From positions 8,179,261-8,243,260 of the forward strand of contig SMSO01000031.1 in assembly GCA_004764695.1 (NCBI GenBank): a stretch of DNA of 64,000 nucleotides, in the 5' to 3' direction. Every line of letters starts with the position of its first letter. Within the stretch, counting starts at the first letter, position 1. A program made the position numbers and the translations under genes. Below, in pieces: positions 1-13,826 of this stretch. Source of the stretch: Schizochytrium sp. TIO01 (lineage: Eukaryota > Sar > Bigyra > Thraustochytrida > Thraustochytriidae). The notes under the pieces were generated by a model. That model ran no database searches, had not been told where the DNA came from, and worked only from the letters and a program-made list of their open reading frames with translations.

Positions 1-3000
1 CTCGCAAGCTTGTAACATGAATTTCTCTACTTCTAAATGCACGCTGAGCTTATAGTTTGCTTCAAGGCAAGACTGATCTTGCGGAAACGCGTCCACCTCT
101 CGAAAGCTCAAATCTTGTGTAGAAAAAAACTTCCCAGAAAGGTCTGCATCATCACCGTTTGGATTTGCTTGATTAACCATTGCAGCATTAATAAAGTCAT
201 TTTCTGTGCCAGTTCCAAAGACATCATGACTTTGCTTCATGAAAATATCTTCCTCTTCATGAGATTCACCGAAACCTGAAGATGAAGATGATGAAGATAT
301 ACTATCGTGACTCTCTGCTGAGATTGGAGATTCTCCGCTTTGACCCCAGCCGAGCGATGAATTATCCGAATCACTTGCAGTGTCATTTGCGTAGAAACCC
401 GGTAAGGCGTGTAGCACCCCAGGCGTGTCTCCAGTAAACATTGATGTAATCATATTTGTGTCATCTGGTATTTCACGGCGGACTGAGCGGCGTACCCAGG
501 GTTGTGTGAACCACTGGACATACATGTCAAGATCAAGTCGAGCTATGTGTGTAACTTTTGAATGTACACCCTCTAAGATTTTGCTCTCGAGGGCATCCAT
601 TTGATTCATAACTTCATCTGCTGTAGCTACAGACTCACTAATAATTGCGTCAAGACGACATTTAGCTGTCCAAATGCTATCAACTACAAATTGGAATGGA
701 TCACCTGTTTGTATAGTTCTGTGGAACATATAGTGAACAGGTGTTCCAACCCAACGCTTACGGCGGATCGTCATTAAACTTTGTAACACTAGAGGTATAA
801 GGGGACCAGGAGGCTCAACTGCTTCTTTGCCACTAGCGACAGCTCTCAGGGCAGCAAGCACTGGAACGAGATCGTCTGTAGGGTTTGTGATTGTGAGAAG
901 AATATGGGCAAGTTTTTCAACCGTGCTCAGTACTCGTTGGCGAACCTCGTCAAGGGTAGGTTGGAAAAAGGCCCCTTCTTCGAAGTGCAACTGGACGGTA
1001 AATAAACCCTCTTTTACACTTTGCACAGAAAGACATTTCTCGAGATAGACGTCCAAACGACGCCCATCAGATTCTGAAAGTAGTTTGGCTGAGGTCGTGA
1101 ATCCGCTGCTACACTCAAATAGTGTCACATAACGTTGCAATGAGCTATGCATATATTCAAAAAGATATTGCCGAGCTACTAGGCGCGTACGATGCACAAG
1201 GCGCTCAGTACAGCTGCCGTAGTATTCTTCGAAACTACGGGTGTAAAATTGATAGGTACTTCCGTCAGGTCCTGGGAGACCTTGAAGCTTTCCCAGACAG
1301 AGCATGATAATTCCATGCAGCCATTTGCTACTTAAAAGGTGTGCTACTGTTTGTAAGTGATTGCTTTGCTTTTTTGTGAACGACTCTGCTCGCATTGGTG
1401 GAGCAAGATCCTTAATGCCAAGAAAAAAATCCATCTGCAGCTCTCCCTCAGCGAGAACACTAGGAAGATCCACACCATTTTGTTGTGCCAAGAGCATATA
1501 TTCACGAAGGTGGTCAAAACAAAATAATGCACGAGCTTGGACAACTTGTCGAGCTTCACTAAAGTTGAAGAGTTCCTGGATCGGCTTTTGTGTTCGTCTT
1601 TGCCAGTCCATGAAACTCTGCTGTTTAAGCTTATATACGGCTCGCAGACGCCATTCCTCGATTGGAAGTGCGTGCATTGCAAGCATACGAGGCCGAGCCC
1701 ACTCTGGAGTTCCATGCCAATTATGGAATATTTTGTTGCGTCTCCGCTGAAGCTGGTGTGCTGGTTTGCTACTTAGGAAGATTGAGTATGCACATGCAGC
1801 TTCATGCATATGAGACTCTGTTACCTCAAACAGCTCCTTTCCAAGCATCTCATGGGCCTTTTCGACAACATGCCGTAGAGCGTGTTTAACACCCTTTTTG
1901 TCTAGCGCGCTCGCTACTCCATGTATCAAAGCATCGTGGTTTGGGGTGCCTTTATCGCTTGAGCTATTTTCTGTATCATCTACAGATTTTATCACAGATG
2001 ATGGAAGTAAAGTGGTAAAAATTGTATCAACAAGCTCCTGTACTCGCTCTTGAAAAGTAGCTGTGTCCTGATTATCGCTGATGCCATCTTGAATCTCAAG
2101 CAATTGCCTCATTTCTTCAAGTAATGTTGCAAGAGATATAGTTGTTTGAGTAGAAGATCGTGGTAAACCGGCTGTCTCTGCTGAGTTTTCATTACTTGCG
2201 GTGATGTCCGTATTTGATCTTACAAGGTCCTTTTTCTTGAGAATATTCTCGTCCCTCCGTAGACCCCCGTGTAGGGGGAAATTCAATGCGCCTGCAATGA
2301 TGCGCTCTCGAAAGGTCCAAAACCTTGAAGAACTCTCCCCAGCAGCTTGACGAAGGATAGATAATAGAGTTGGGTCAATATATGCATCGGATTGACGGGG
2401 GTGATAGTCTAATAATTGCGAATATTTCCAATACATGCCATTAACAAAGCGAAGGTTGTCAGCTTGCCGAATCCGTTCCTGAAAGCACTTGGTTGGTTCA
2501 TTATGGAACCGCAGAATTGTTCGCGGACATATTTTTGAAGCATAATGACCATCATCAAAGAGACTTATGCGTACTGTATACATTTTCTTTTGAGAGTCAA
2601 AGTCAAACACCTGACATGGAACTTCAACAGCAATATTCTGTATTGTACTGAAAGTCTGTAAGAGTGCTGGTGTATATCCGCTGTGACGTCCGTTCGTTGC
2701 AGCAAAGGAATCCATAACCCACTCTTCATCTGATAAGAGGCAAGGAAATTCTGCTTTTGTGGTTGTTACTGTATGTTTTGTCTTTTCTTCGAACCCAGTG
2801 GCGCACAGCTCATGGCCACAGACACCAGCCCCCAGATCAAAATCGCTAAGATATAGAACACGCGTTGTGCGCTCTTGGTTCGGTAGTGTGAATGTCTTTC
2901 GCTGCGGTGCACATATAAAAGACCCATCTTTGGATGCTTCTTTACGCTCTGTTCCTCGAGTACTCACATTTGATATTCGTCGTTTCCGTCTTTTCCGAGA

Positions 3001-4070
3001 AGGACCAATTTTGATTAGACGAGTTGTGTGAGCACACAGGAGTTTGAAGGCTGGGCTATACGCGTTTGCAATACGCGAGCTCATGGAGTCTTGGGGTGAT
3101 GCAATTGAAAACATACGAGCTTGTTTGGTGGGTACTGGCTTTGCATTTACGAGTTTCTTTTCATTACCTCCCTTTGTAATGCTTCTCTTTAGAGGAGAAT
3201 CAGGCACGGCTCTCCGAACAGTTTCGTCTCTTTCTTCGCGTAGCTCTTCTGGAACGCGGAGACGTGCAGCACGTCTTGGCGATGCCATGCGCGGATGATT
3301 TTTGTTAAGAGGATGTCTCGGGCGGTGGGGAACTGTAGGTGTCAATTCAGTCAATGTTTGTGTTGGGCCTGATACATAGGATCTCCAACCAGAACGCACA
3401 TGCCTTACCTCTTCAGAACTTTGCTTCCACTTCAAGGTTCGTCTTCTCCATTTGCTTGGAGATACCGGGCCAATAATGTTTGACACGTGATCCTCCTCGT
3501 TATTAGATTGACTACCCATAGCGTTTATTTGTGGCGGCGCCAGTGAAGAGTATTCAAGGTCACATTCAACGCGATCTTGTTGTTCTTCCATTCCATTATT
3601 TGACGCTGGGTTTGATGTCTGCAAACAATCATTGTCCTCCAAGCGATCAGAGGGACTTTCTTTATTTCCGTAGAATACAATTTTGGGATTACTACTAGCA
3701 GAGGAAATACCAGCGAGAAGGACCTCTTGTTCGTTATCCTCGTCTCCATCTCCATCGCTGTCTCCTTCCATGTTTTCATCAACCTCCCCGCGGAACTTCG
3801 CTCCGGGCGCAGAAAATACAAGCTCTCTTGTGATTAGACGCTCTATCAGAGTGCCTTTTTGCGTGTCGATTCTTGCTTGTGTATTTTCTGTAGATTGGAT
3901 TGCACCAAGAATTGCATCCATGGCTCTATTGAAGTCGTTTTTATTTATCGATTAGTTCATTATATGTTAGATGTCCTTATTCTCCAAACTATTAAACATA
4001 TTTGATGAAGCTTTACTTACCTATCCCAATCAACATCTTCTCCTCGTCCATTGTCTTCGTCGAGGTCCAT
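1..4070 (-). CDS. Axonemal dynein heavy chain, N-terminal part (partial, continues past left edge)
   Basis: Motor subunit of a ciliary/flagellar dynein arm; only the N-terminal tail is in the window. Exon 1 is 4021-4070 (ATG at 4070, starts MDLDEDNGRG) with donor AG|GTAAGT. Exon 2 starts at 3925 after an intron ending CAATAG and stays open with no stop to base 1, giving 1,325 codons so far. The first ~350 residues are acidic, basic and low in complexity. A segment around residues 460-540 (VFDFDSQKKMYTVR, then ICPRTILRFHNEP) matches the tail region of DNAH1-type chains in layout. A segment around residues 985-1020 (FTVQLHFEEGAFFQPTLDEV) fits the dynein N-terminal pattern of a beta-strand followed by FxPxLxEV. 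A Ser-rich insert lies near residues 1,215-1,235. The AAA motor lies outside the window, so family assignment is likely but the exact paralogue is not certain. Confidence 0.72.
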
Positions 4071-5747
4071 GATTAGGTATTTAAGTGGCCACTCGTTCGA
4101 GCTCTCAGTAGAAGGTTGGCAATCTTAATCACCCAATAGGCAGGTAAGTTCAACCGACGAAGGCCACTCCAGCCTCCTGGCACTCGCCGCACTTTAGGAC
4201 ACGACCAGTTTAAGACAATTGTGTGATTTTGACTCTACGCCACGTTGCATGATACGTATTTACTTCGCCAAGTTGGGCTGCGCTGGGCTGGGCTAGTTTG
4301 CTTCACCGTTTATCCGGTGAATTCTAACTAAATATACTAGGATACCCTTAGTGGTCGTAGTAGTCCGAGGGCCACGTGCTGATGACAAGTATTCTAAACT
4401 ATAAATCTCAAGCTTGAAGAAAGCAATCTGAAGAACACCAAAACATCAAAGATAACCGTAAATTTAATTTAACAGCTCAACTGAGTTGTTGAATCTTTAA
4501 GTTTAGGATTGGGGAATAATTTGGCATATACTCAGAAATAGAAGTCAATGCACACAAAAAATACGGATATTTAGCAGGTCTAGATAAAATTAAATTTGCA
4601 ATAAACATGTTTGAAAGGTTTGCTGTATGTCAATGCACAGGGAGTCTAATTTTCATTATATTTAAGGAATTATTCGTTCTCAAAAGAGAAATAGTCATTT
4701 TCCACAATGACATGTATGCATTTACAAGAAAGTAAAGCAAATCCAATTTTGCATATATTTAATGACAAGTTAGCATATCATATGAATGATTAGTTTGCGA
4801 GAAGCTCTATACAAAGAATTTTTCATTTGGAGCTTTCCTATACATGGATTATGATGTCATTCGACAAGCATCGGTGGTGCTAACTCACTTTGACGTATCA
4901 ATTCTTAATGTTCATACAATCTAAATAAATATAAACAACAGGACGCGATGGATAAAAGTTTGTTTTTTAAGTTTATTGCTACTATCGACATTTTTCTGGT
5001 TATATGCTCTTGCATATGCTCGATTTATGTTTGGAAGATCGAGTGAGCAGCACACAAACATATGACTTTGATCAGCTTTTAACAAGCGAATTGTAATATT
5101 AAGCACCTTAGAAGGAGGAAAAATCGACATTTATCAAATATCATGGTTATTTGAGTAATCTAGCATCATGGCTCCGATTTGAAGGTTGGTTCTCAACTTC
5201 AATGTGTGCCTAACCGGTGGTATTAGTCTCAGCAAACCTTAACGAAAATTTCAAAATTAGGTTTCTGCAGGGTTGTGTTTGACTGGCTTCAGAAATTCTC
5301 ATATATTCATCAGTTTAGATCTGTATACTGACACCTTAACGTCTATTTCATAGTGTTAAAGCGTCGAAGTCATTCCGCATATTTTCTCAATTTCCAAAGG
5401 TTTCTTTGGTTGGGCCTGTTTGAAGACGCTCTACATCAAACAAGTTGTCAACAGAATGTTATATATTTAATGGCCAATGAATTACTACGAAGGAACGTTC
5501 GTGATGTTTAGAAATACTTATTCCCGACCATAAATGGTATTAGGTGGTACAAGTTATAGGCAGTGATTCTTGAAATCTTAGCCTCTCCTGCAAGGTTGAC
5601 TTTTACTACCACTTCGACAACAAGGAAGAAAGTAATACCATGGCAAACATGATGTGGATTAACAAAAGGTGTGTCATGTTTGATATCAGATTTATGATTC
5701 CTTTTTTGACAGAGTTGAACTCATAACGCAATGCCCATATAAGATGC
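4071..5747. other. Non-coding spacer upstream of the dynein gene
   Basis: AT-rich sequence with only short, unconvincing open frames. It should hold the dynein promoter at its left end and the 3' flank of the small coiled-coil gene at its right end. No recognisable gene, RNA or mobile element was seen. Confidence 0.5.
4302..4321. repeat. Small inverted repeat upstream of the dynein gene
   Basis: TTCACCG and CGGTGAA arms of 7 nt flank a 6-nt loop, about 230 bp upstream of the dynein start codon. It could be a regulatory palindrome, but no known factor site is recognised and a chance occurrence is possible. Confidence 0.3.
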
Positions 5748-6307
5748 TCAAGCGCTATACTCAACAGATTCTATTGCCTCATAGGTTGTTTCAGATCGAG
5801 TTGCATCTGTATCTGCTGCTGCTTTTGCAGCTTCTTGTCGAAGTCGACTCCGCTCAAGAGCTGCGGCCTTCCTCTCAGCCTTCTGCTTGGCAAGACGTTC
5901 TTGAAGATCACGACGCTCGTCTTCAATACGTTGGGTATATTCGCGTTCCTGTTCTTCCTTTTCACGCAGTAGATCTTTGATAAGGCACTGCATCAACGAT
6001 CCGTGCGAGATATTCTGAGGCAAGGCAAGCTGTCTTCGCTCACACTCCTACATTGCGGTAACAGGTTAGTCGGATTCAAGAAAGCAGCGAAACAAAGATG
6101 TGGATATGCTGGTATTGTCATCAAAGAATGTATACCAAGTTCAATGCTGGCCATAGTTGGTATAACATTGGTAAACCTGAGATGTTGTCGCTGATATTAT
6201 CACATTATGTTGCAATACCAAAAACTTACTTGACGAAGTTCGTAAACAGAGGCTCCATGAACATTGTCCAGTGTAAACTGCTTTGCCTCTTGATTAGAGC
6301 CCATCAT
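5748..6307 (-). CDS. Small coiled-coil protein, possibly ciliary (two exons)
   Basis: Exon 1 is 6230-6307 (ATG at 6307, starts MMGSNQEAKQF, 26 codons) with donor CAA|GTAAGT. Exon 2 is 5748-6047 after an intron ending AATGTAG. Both junctions are phase 0 and the product is 125 residues ending VEYSA. From about residue 45 to 105 it is almost pure charged helix rich in E, K, R and Q (for example LLREKEEQEREYTQRIEDE), so a coiled coil is expected. Short charged helical proteins of this kind occur among axonemal microtubule inner proteins such as CFAP141, but I see no diagnostic motif. The ciliary suggestion rests mostly on the neighbouring dynein gene. The head-to-head neighbour at 7085 suggests a shared promoter. 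Confidence 0.6.
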
Positions 6308-7084
6308 TCTACGCTATCCTTGACGGCTTTCAAATAACAATAAGGACGGCAAACGTGACAAAGGTTGTGTGGTGAGGCTGTTTTGGGCCAGGTCAGGAGC
6401 AAGAAGTCTAGCACAACGGCAATACGTGTCGCAGAAAGTGAATTTACAGAAGAATACTCCACCAACGAAGACGAGATGAGGTTAGTAGTGTGTCTGCGCT
6501 ATGCTCCAAAACCTTTTGACCTTTGGAACCTGTAGGAATCAAGCCTCTCCGACAGGCTGGGTGCTTCTTGTGTTTCTGATGCCTTAAATGATTCATCATT
6601 CAACAAGGAACAGTTGTGTCGGTTTCACAAAACTACCAAATACCGTTGCAAATATTATGAAACGGTTCAACGGATGGATTGTACCAATAGGTGTGCACCA
6701 TGGCGCGATAGAACTAGAACATCGAGATCCATGTGGATGCCGCGCACGTGTTTTAGCATGAAATATGCGTATAGACGAGCGACTTTGCCATTATCTTGGT
6801 TGGTGATAGTGATACTTGAACTCCTGTTGCTTGTTTTCGTCATACTTTGCTAGGCTAAATATATCTCCTCATTAGTGTGACACCCTTGCCTTAGGGGTAA
6901 AGAGTTGTTCGAAAGAGGCCTCCTGGCAGCACGCGGGTTTGGACTCTTATTGCTGGTGTAGTCAGACCTGCTCGGACTCTACTCGAGGGAATACATAGAT
7001 TCTGTGTTGATTTTGCAGTTGCAGCTCACTGCCATTGTCAGGAGGAAGGGAAGTTTGTAGAGTAGATTGTAAATCGTGGGCATC
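6308..7084. promoter_or_regulatory. Shared intergenic region between two divergent small genes
   Basis: A 777-bp spacer lies between two start codons pointing away from each other, so it must contain both promoters. I see no clear TATA box and no clear RFX X-box, the site that often marks ciliary genes. Confidence 0.4.
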
Positions 7085-7717
7085 ATGGCAACAAAGGATG
7101 CCCCTTCAGAGGTTTCGATGAACCAGATCTGGCGTGAGGTCATTCGTCGTGAAAACAATGTCTTACGAAAGCAAGAAAAAGTATATTCGTGCAACTTGAA
7201 TGCATTGCGAAAGGATCGAATCACCGAGGCGCCGGGTTTCCGTGCAGAACGTCGGCGTGAGCTCACTGCTGAAGAGGATGGTAAGTTGTCGTGACCTGTT
7301 TGTAGGGTGGTGCTCTTAGCACGAGAGCATTGTGGGTGTCTAACTATACATTCTTTCTTATGGTGCCGATGACGAATATCGTACTTTGTTTTCTACTTTA
7401 CAGAGGAGGCCACTAAAATCTTGGAAAGCTACGGATTTAAGACCCGTGAACACGATCCATCCAATATTCGTGTTCCTGTTACTTCTAGTGGGCAAGTCGG
7501 GTACGTAATGATCATAGAATAAACATCAAAGTATAGAGGAATGTGGAGTTCATATTTAGCTAACTTCGATTTGTGTGCTTCTATATGTAGAAACTTCATT
7601 CACTTTGCTTATCCGGATGAGCGCCGCACGGAGAATGTGCGCAAGTGCTGCGAGGAGACCAAATACGCAAAGAATTTTGCTAGTATGACTGGAAAGTCAG
7701 CATTTGCTAAGCAGTGA
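7085..7717 (+). CDS. Small conserved-looking protein, possible axonemal microtubule inner protein (three exons)
   Basis: Exons are 7085-7280, 7404-7500 and 7591-7717. Donors are G|GTAAGT and GG|GTACGT; acceptors are TTTACAG and TATGTAG; phases are 1 and 2. The spliced frame is continuous for 139 residues and ends AFAKQ. The N-terminal part is a basic helix starting with MNQIWREVIRREN. The middle carries NIRVPVTSSGQVG, similar in style to the Thr/Ser-Gly loops of small ciliary microtubule inner proteins (CFAP144/FAM183-like). The C-terminus is FASMTGKSAFAK. I do not recognise the family with certainty. The TGA stop lies inside a possible further donor (GCA|GTGAGT), so a fourth exon cannot be excluded. 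The dynein and coiled-coil neighbours make a flagellar role plausible. Confidence 0.6.
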
Positions 7718-10700
7718 GTCATTTTCACAACAATAGGCTAAATAAAGCCCACGATGATATACTTAGAAACCGCCACCTCTTAGACTACTTTCAAAGTCGT
7801 CTTTAAAATAAATAAATAATTATAAGAGAATACTGTTTATCTGCTTAGTTGTTTCTCGGTTTTGGTCTCGGCAAACATAATTCTGTAAGCTTAAATCAAG
7901 GTTTTTCACTCCATGACGCTATTCGATGATGTTAAAATTTCCATCACACCATCGCTCAGGACTTTTCTTTGGATACTTCTTTAATACTCTTTGGTTCATC
8001 CGAGACTCCGCACCCTCTCATATTCTACCAACTTGTAATTTCTGGAAAATAGACAATCAAAGTCTACCTTGGTATGTTCCAGCGGGTTTGTTAATTCCAG
8101 TAGTAAGGTGTATTCGCCGAGCCCTCGGTAACGGCGCGGTTCTTCACAAGAACCCGGAAAATCGAAATCTAGTAAGAAGCATGAATTGGGTATTAATCCG
8201 AGCGACCTTGATATGGCTTAGTAACTGGAGGGACTGTGCTATCGCAAATGCACTTTTAAAACATACAAATCTACATTTACATACCTTTGGCGTCTATGGG
8301 AAATCTTTAAGCCAACCCGAGTTTGAGAATTTACACAGGTCGGGGGACGATGGAGGTAGCCTGTAGCTCCCAGAGGTTGTGTCGAATAGACTGCTACGTG
8401 CAGATGCAGCAGTTGATTCTAGGCGCCTGCGCAGGGTCTACTAGCCCCTGGTTCTCAGAAAGCCTGTGTATTCAGCAGCACAACTTTGCAGTTGCAGTAA
8501 GACTCCGGATAACTGATGATGATTACCACAGTGGCACGAAGATGGTGTTAACTTAGGCTGACGTAGTTTTGCGGCCATGCATTGACGATGAGTGCAGTTG
8601 CGTTCCTGAGCGCTCGGAGCGGTAATAACTTCGGGTTATAGGGTGCTAATCAAATCTTCATCTTTAAGGTGTGACGTTCCAATGGTGGCGATGACTTTTA
8701 GACGCGCCATGGTTTCTTAGAAAAAACTTGTAATTCATTTGTAAATGAACTCCATCAACAGGTACGAAAAAGTTAGATTATCTGTGCTTTGAAGGGGTAC
8801 CTGCCTACTTTGTGTCCGTGGGCCAGCCTTAGCTTCACCAACTTGAAGACGTTAAAGTATAGAGGGTGTTTCTTCAGAAACGCATTTAGTAGTCATATCA
8901 CCTTCTCATTGAACTTGTGAAAACAATGTCTATCCCTACTTAGGTGCTATTTATTCACACCAAAGAAGCTTGAAAGAAAAGCAAGCAAAAGAAGAAGAAG
9001 AAGAGCACCCACACACTAGTAGACTATACTTCTAGAGTACCTGCTGCCTAATCACTTATATTTAGAAAGCAATAGAGTCGTCGCTTTATAGCAACATGGC
9101 TGCCGCCGAATCACAGATGCAGAATCGTGAGCTAGTTTGACAGTCGATAGGCTTCTGGTTAATTGGAGCATGGTGCTGCTTCACACATGAGAGCAAAATA
9201 ATCAAAGGTTCCATCGTAATCGTAGCTGACTATACCGGGGCGAGGGAATTGCGGGAATCTGCACCGAGATTGAAGATTGGGCATAGGAGGACCTGGGCAA
9301 CTCTTTTACTCCTAATGACTAAAACTACTCAGCAGAAACCTGAATTTGGAGAACCACGAGTAAAATTCCAATTATATGTTCTATTGGCGGAGCGAATACT
9401 TAAGCTCTCTCTCTCAGTAGGTTCATGTTGGATGCAAGATTCGCAACATGTAAAGACGACTATACTCATCATTTGGGCGATTATATAAACAGGAGACAGA
9501 CTTTTATGGGTGTAAAAAGATCTCAAGCTATGCTTTGAGTATATCAGACATTTGTCACGTTAAAAGTCAGCAGTGCCGATCTCTTTCCACTACTAGCAAG
9601 AGGTATGCAATTGCACGAGTCATTCCCAATAACTTTAGAGAAGGCTGTATATTTACACAAATGCAGGTCATTGTTCTCCTGACTAAAACTGCACAGAGTG
9701 CACGGGGCTACTGAATTTGAGTGAACAACTCGAAGCCATTTTTCTCTTAGAGTGTGAGTAATCACGATTTCTAAAACGATGTCCCTACTGCTATGATCGT
9801 TGTGGCCGGGGTTCTTCCGCCCCAGCGTGATCATCTTTCCTTAACCCGAAAGTTGTAGCTGTATCATCAGGCCTGAGATAAAAGCACAGCAAACACAGCA
9901 CACTCATTTCCTGTAATACGAATTGGCATAAAAGCAAGGAGAAAAAACCGACATCACTGTAATGAAAGGTATTAATAAGTAGTCCTTGCTACTGTTAGGG
10001 CTACTACGGTATTTATCCTGTTAATTATACTAACTTGGAATTAAACAATTTTATTTTATAAACAAAATAAATAATAAGTAAAATTAAAAAAAAAAACATA
10101 AAAAAATAAAAAAAATTCCTTTCTTTTTCCTTTGGCTCTTATAGAAGCGAGCCGCCTTACCTGATCATCTTATCACCTTATCAAAGTGGGGACATGGTGA
10201 GGCACGAGCCTTTGCACTCAGGCCTTTCTCAAGGTCGGCTTAACGTGAAGTTGTTTATAGCCGGCTTGTGAGGCCTTTTGAAAAACCAAAATTATAATAC
10301 CCTACTTACTCCTTCAAGTTACGAAAGAGGAGCTAGAAAGGACTCCTTGGACTTGTCAAAGACGAACTTGAAAATTCAACGTGAGCGAGGCTCAGGACAA
10401 CTTGAGCTTTAAAATTTGCACACGGACAGCTCCATCTAGCAGCTTCAACTTCAGCTCTACCAGCCTTGTGTGTTTTGTTGCCATCGTTACCATGGCTGAC
10501 TTCTTCCTCCTCATCAGGCATTCTCTTTCTTGATGGCGATGCCGATGCCCTCGTAATACCGATGTAGCGTTACGCAGTACTTGCAACTACTTCAAGCCCA
10601 GTGGGTTCCGCACGTGCATCTAGACACGAGGATGCTGTGAACGTGCCTATCAACAACAGCGCGTACCTACTCCCTGATCTTTAATTGCCGGCCTGCAGCG

Positions 10701-11557
10701 CCTGTAAGCCCGCGAAATAAACGCCCTGCGAGGTCTTGTGCTAGCGTTCAAGACAGTGGGCACGCGGGCAGGTTAGCTGCAAGACCTGGTTTGCTCACGG
10801 CTGTTGACGTGGACCAACGAATATCACAGACGGTCCTCTGTTTGACTCGAGTTTAACTTTCAACCCACGTCGAAGCTTTTGCAGGAGAGACTAAAGTGCG
10901 ACCCGGAGCCCAATGGAGAAGACCTCGTCCGGCCGCTGCTCTGCTGTCGACGTGGCGGCGAGGATGGGAAAACTTACCATCGCTGCTGCATCTTTGTGAC
11001 CGCACTGGCCTGTCAGCTGGGTGACTGGTTGCCTGCTGACCGACTTCTGCGACGATCTTCACGACGAACTTGCTCGAAGAGAGCAGCAGTCAGCCGAAGC
11101 CCGCAGCCTTTGCAAAGCCTAGACTGCTAGCGGGCGGCTAGGCAGTCCTAGCGGGCGGCGTATGGTAGCACTCAGAGAGCGCTGCTAGAGTTTCCGGTAG
11201 CAGCGCCTAGTACCGTGCCGGCACTAAAGGGAATCGTGAACAATCGACAAATTTCAAGTTGGAAGCTCTTTACAGAAAAGCAAACTTTGTTTTATTGAGT
11301 TTAGAAACCGCGACTGCTCAGTACTTTTTTGAAGCATAGAAGAAGGAATTGGCAGTAGTACCCAGGTAGGGCAGGTAGGGAGTGGAGCTAATGAATGGAA
11401 CTGGAAATTGGAAATGAATTTTGAGGAGGGATGGAAAATAAATCGATGCAAAACGACTACCTCCAGCTAAGTAATGCCTGCTTACCCCACTAACTCTACT
11501 AGGTAGAAGGCCCAGAAAGAAGACCAAATCAAGACGATGAACAAATACATTGTAGTG

Positions 11558-11596
11558 CAAAGCAAAGCAAAGCAAAGTAAAGCAAAGCAAAGCAAG
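11558..11596. repeat. (AAAGC)n microsatellite
   Basis: About eight pentanucleotide copies with one AAAGT variant. Confidence 0.9.
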
Positions 11597-13760
11597 CCAA
11601 TCGCAGCTACGCTTGATAGATAGCTCGAAGTTGGAACCATTCCAGCTAGACGGAGCATTTGCTTCCGCTTCGGTGCGCCACGATGATTGCAACGACTAAA
11701 ACTTGTTGGCCAAGCCATCCCAAGTGTCACCTTTTTTGATAAAACAAACGGCAGTCAGTCAAAAGTCGAGGGCATTGGACTAGCCAAGAAGGACACCAGC
11801 CAGCCAATTAGTCAGACTGATCGCGAGTTAATTTGATTTTCGCAGAACTGAGTTGCTGTGGAATTTTTAATTTATGCTTGCTTTTATAGATACTAACTTA
11901 TGCATACTAAAGACAAAATCTCTCCCCAATTTCGTCCAAGCTATACAACATCTCAAACGAAGTGTAATGCGGCGGTCAACTTCAATTTGATTATCCTACG
12001 TAGAGTAGAACTTGTAAATCGTGTGCACAGTGGCAACAGCGACAAGAGAAGGGAACAGAGCTCTGGGTGACGTAGAGCTGCTGTTTTGATTCATTGAGTA
12101 TGCGTTGAATTTGAGCGACCGAGCGAACAAGTGCGTGAATGATTCAATGAATACTCAACTAGCTCAAGCCTAGAGGGACAACCAGGTCCCATGAGAAATT
12201 TAGCAACATGACTTCAACTTGAAGTCGTTCAAAAGTAGCTATCAATTATTTGGTTTTCCCAAGCTTTATATTGATTCTGAGCAGTCCAGCTCAACCATGT
12301 GCCGTCCAGCGCTATTAGATAAGCATGCAGCTCGTGAAGACGTCATTTGTTACTCTGCTACCCAGCGAGTGAATAAAGAGTTCGCTCGTGAGTTCTTGGA
12401 GTAAATTGATGCTAATTTTGGTTTCTATCATTGCTCAAGCTGGTTTCCTGGCTACTTCAAGTCATTCATTTGATTGCGCAGGTGGACACTTTGAATTAGC
12501 CCACGCAGCAAGCAGCACTAGTACTGCTACCATTGTCCACAACGACATTATCGATGGTTTACAATGATCGTATCAACCCTGATGTTGTCCTGAGCGAGGT
12601 AACATTGAGTCCCTCTAATTTTTGTGCTACGACGGCAACGACGAAAATGTAAATATAATCCGCACGAAGGTTGATCTTGAGGTGTATTTTGCTTTTTAAG
12701 TTGAACTTGAGTGGTCATTTAGTTGAGCGTCGAGTTGAAGATTTCAGAGTTGGAAACATGATCAATCATATGAAAATCCGCAAACATGTTACTTAGCGCC
12801 AGGATGTTGGTGAGACCCCGGCCTCAGACCTCTACAAGACATGTCAGCTTAAGAACCCAGGCTGAGGTAAAAAACCAGACAGATTGAGCTTGAACTTCAA
12901 GTAAATCTTGTCTCTCTACACACTCGGCTGCTCAGCACTGGAGGTGGTCCAGGTCGGTGGCCTCGGCCTTTTCGCACACCCCTCTTTAACAGACAAAATT
13001 ACCACCGCACATGATCATCCATGATCTCCTGCACAATCTTGAAGTTTTACTTCGCGATCCTCTTTTTGTTGCACGAGAGTGCCTTCAGGGTGCAGTAGCA
13101 TGACTGAATGGTGGCCATCCGATTCTGCAGCTCAGCTGCGCCGCAATGAATGAATGGATGATCATCACGATTGGTCAGGCCTCTCTTCGTGATCGCTGAG
13201 CATCATCCCTGCGATGCCCCGGGTCTCGTAATTATATTTTGTTTAAATAATTTTTTTAATTTGAAAGAAAAAGAAAAGAAAACTTTGAAGAAAGCCTTGA
13301 GGTAAAAGCGGCAAAAAACGACAACTTGCTACAGTTTATCAAACCAACCGATCTTCAATTCTTTGCAATCGTTTTCGATTTCAAGATAGACGCCATCAGC
13401 ATTAACGTAGCACCATCCCTTGGAGCTTTTCAAGTTGAACAAGAAAATGTCTGCCGTTGTTTCGCTGCTTCCATGACGATCTTGCCATGATCGAGATGGC
13501 GATTTGAGAGGATGTTCGTTCGCAAGGATATCTTCAAGTTGTTTTCGGACAGGTGGACCATCGGTTGCAAGCTTGAAGTTGAACGACCCCGGCGAAGGAG
13601 GGAGCGTTTCACATCAGCAGGATTCTGATGAGTTGTTAACGAGTATGAGCAAAGTTTCGACCTTCGTGACCACCTTCTCTAAGGATCTCCATCCTTCAGA
13701 ATTTAATCGCAAGGTGCCTAAGTTTAATGTTCAACATTGTGGTCTGTCTGATCACGTTTC

Positions 13761-13826
13761 GAGCGGGCGAGCGAGCGAGTGAGTGAGTGAGTGAGTGAGT
13801 GAGTGATTGAGTGAGCGGATGAGTGA
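13761..13826. repeat. (GAGC/GAGT)n tetranucleotide repeat
   Basis: GAGC copies pass into GAGT copies, ending in degenerate units. The other strand reads as LTHS-type shadow frames, which are not genes. Confidence 0.9.

Noticed and set aside
7926-8366. 146-codon + strand frame
   Set aside because: No recognisable domain, no coding bias and no splice context.
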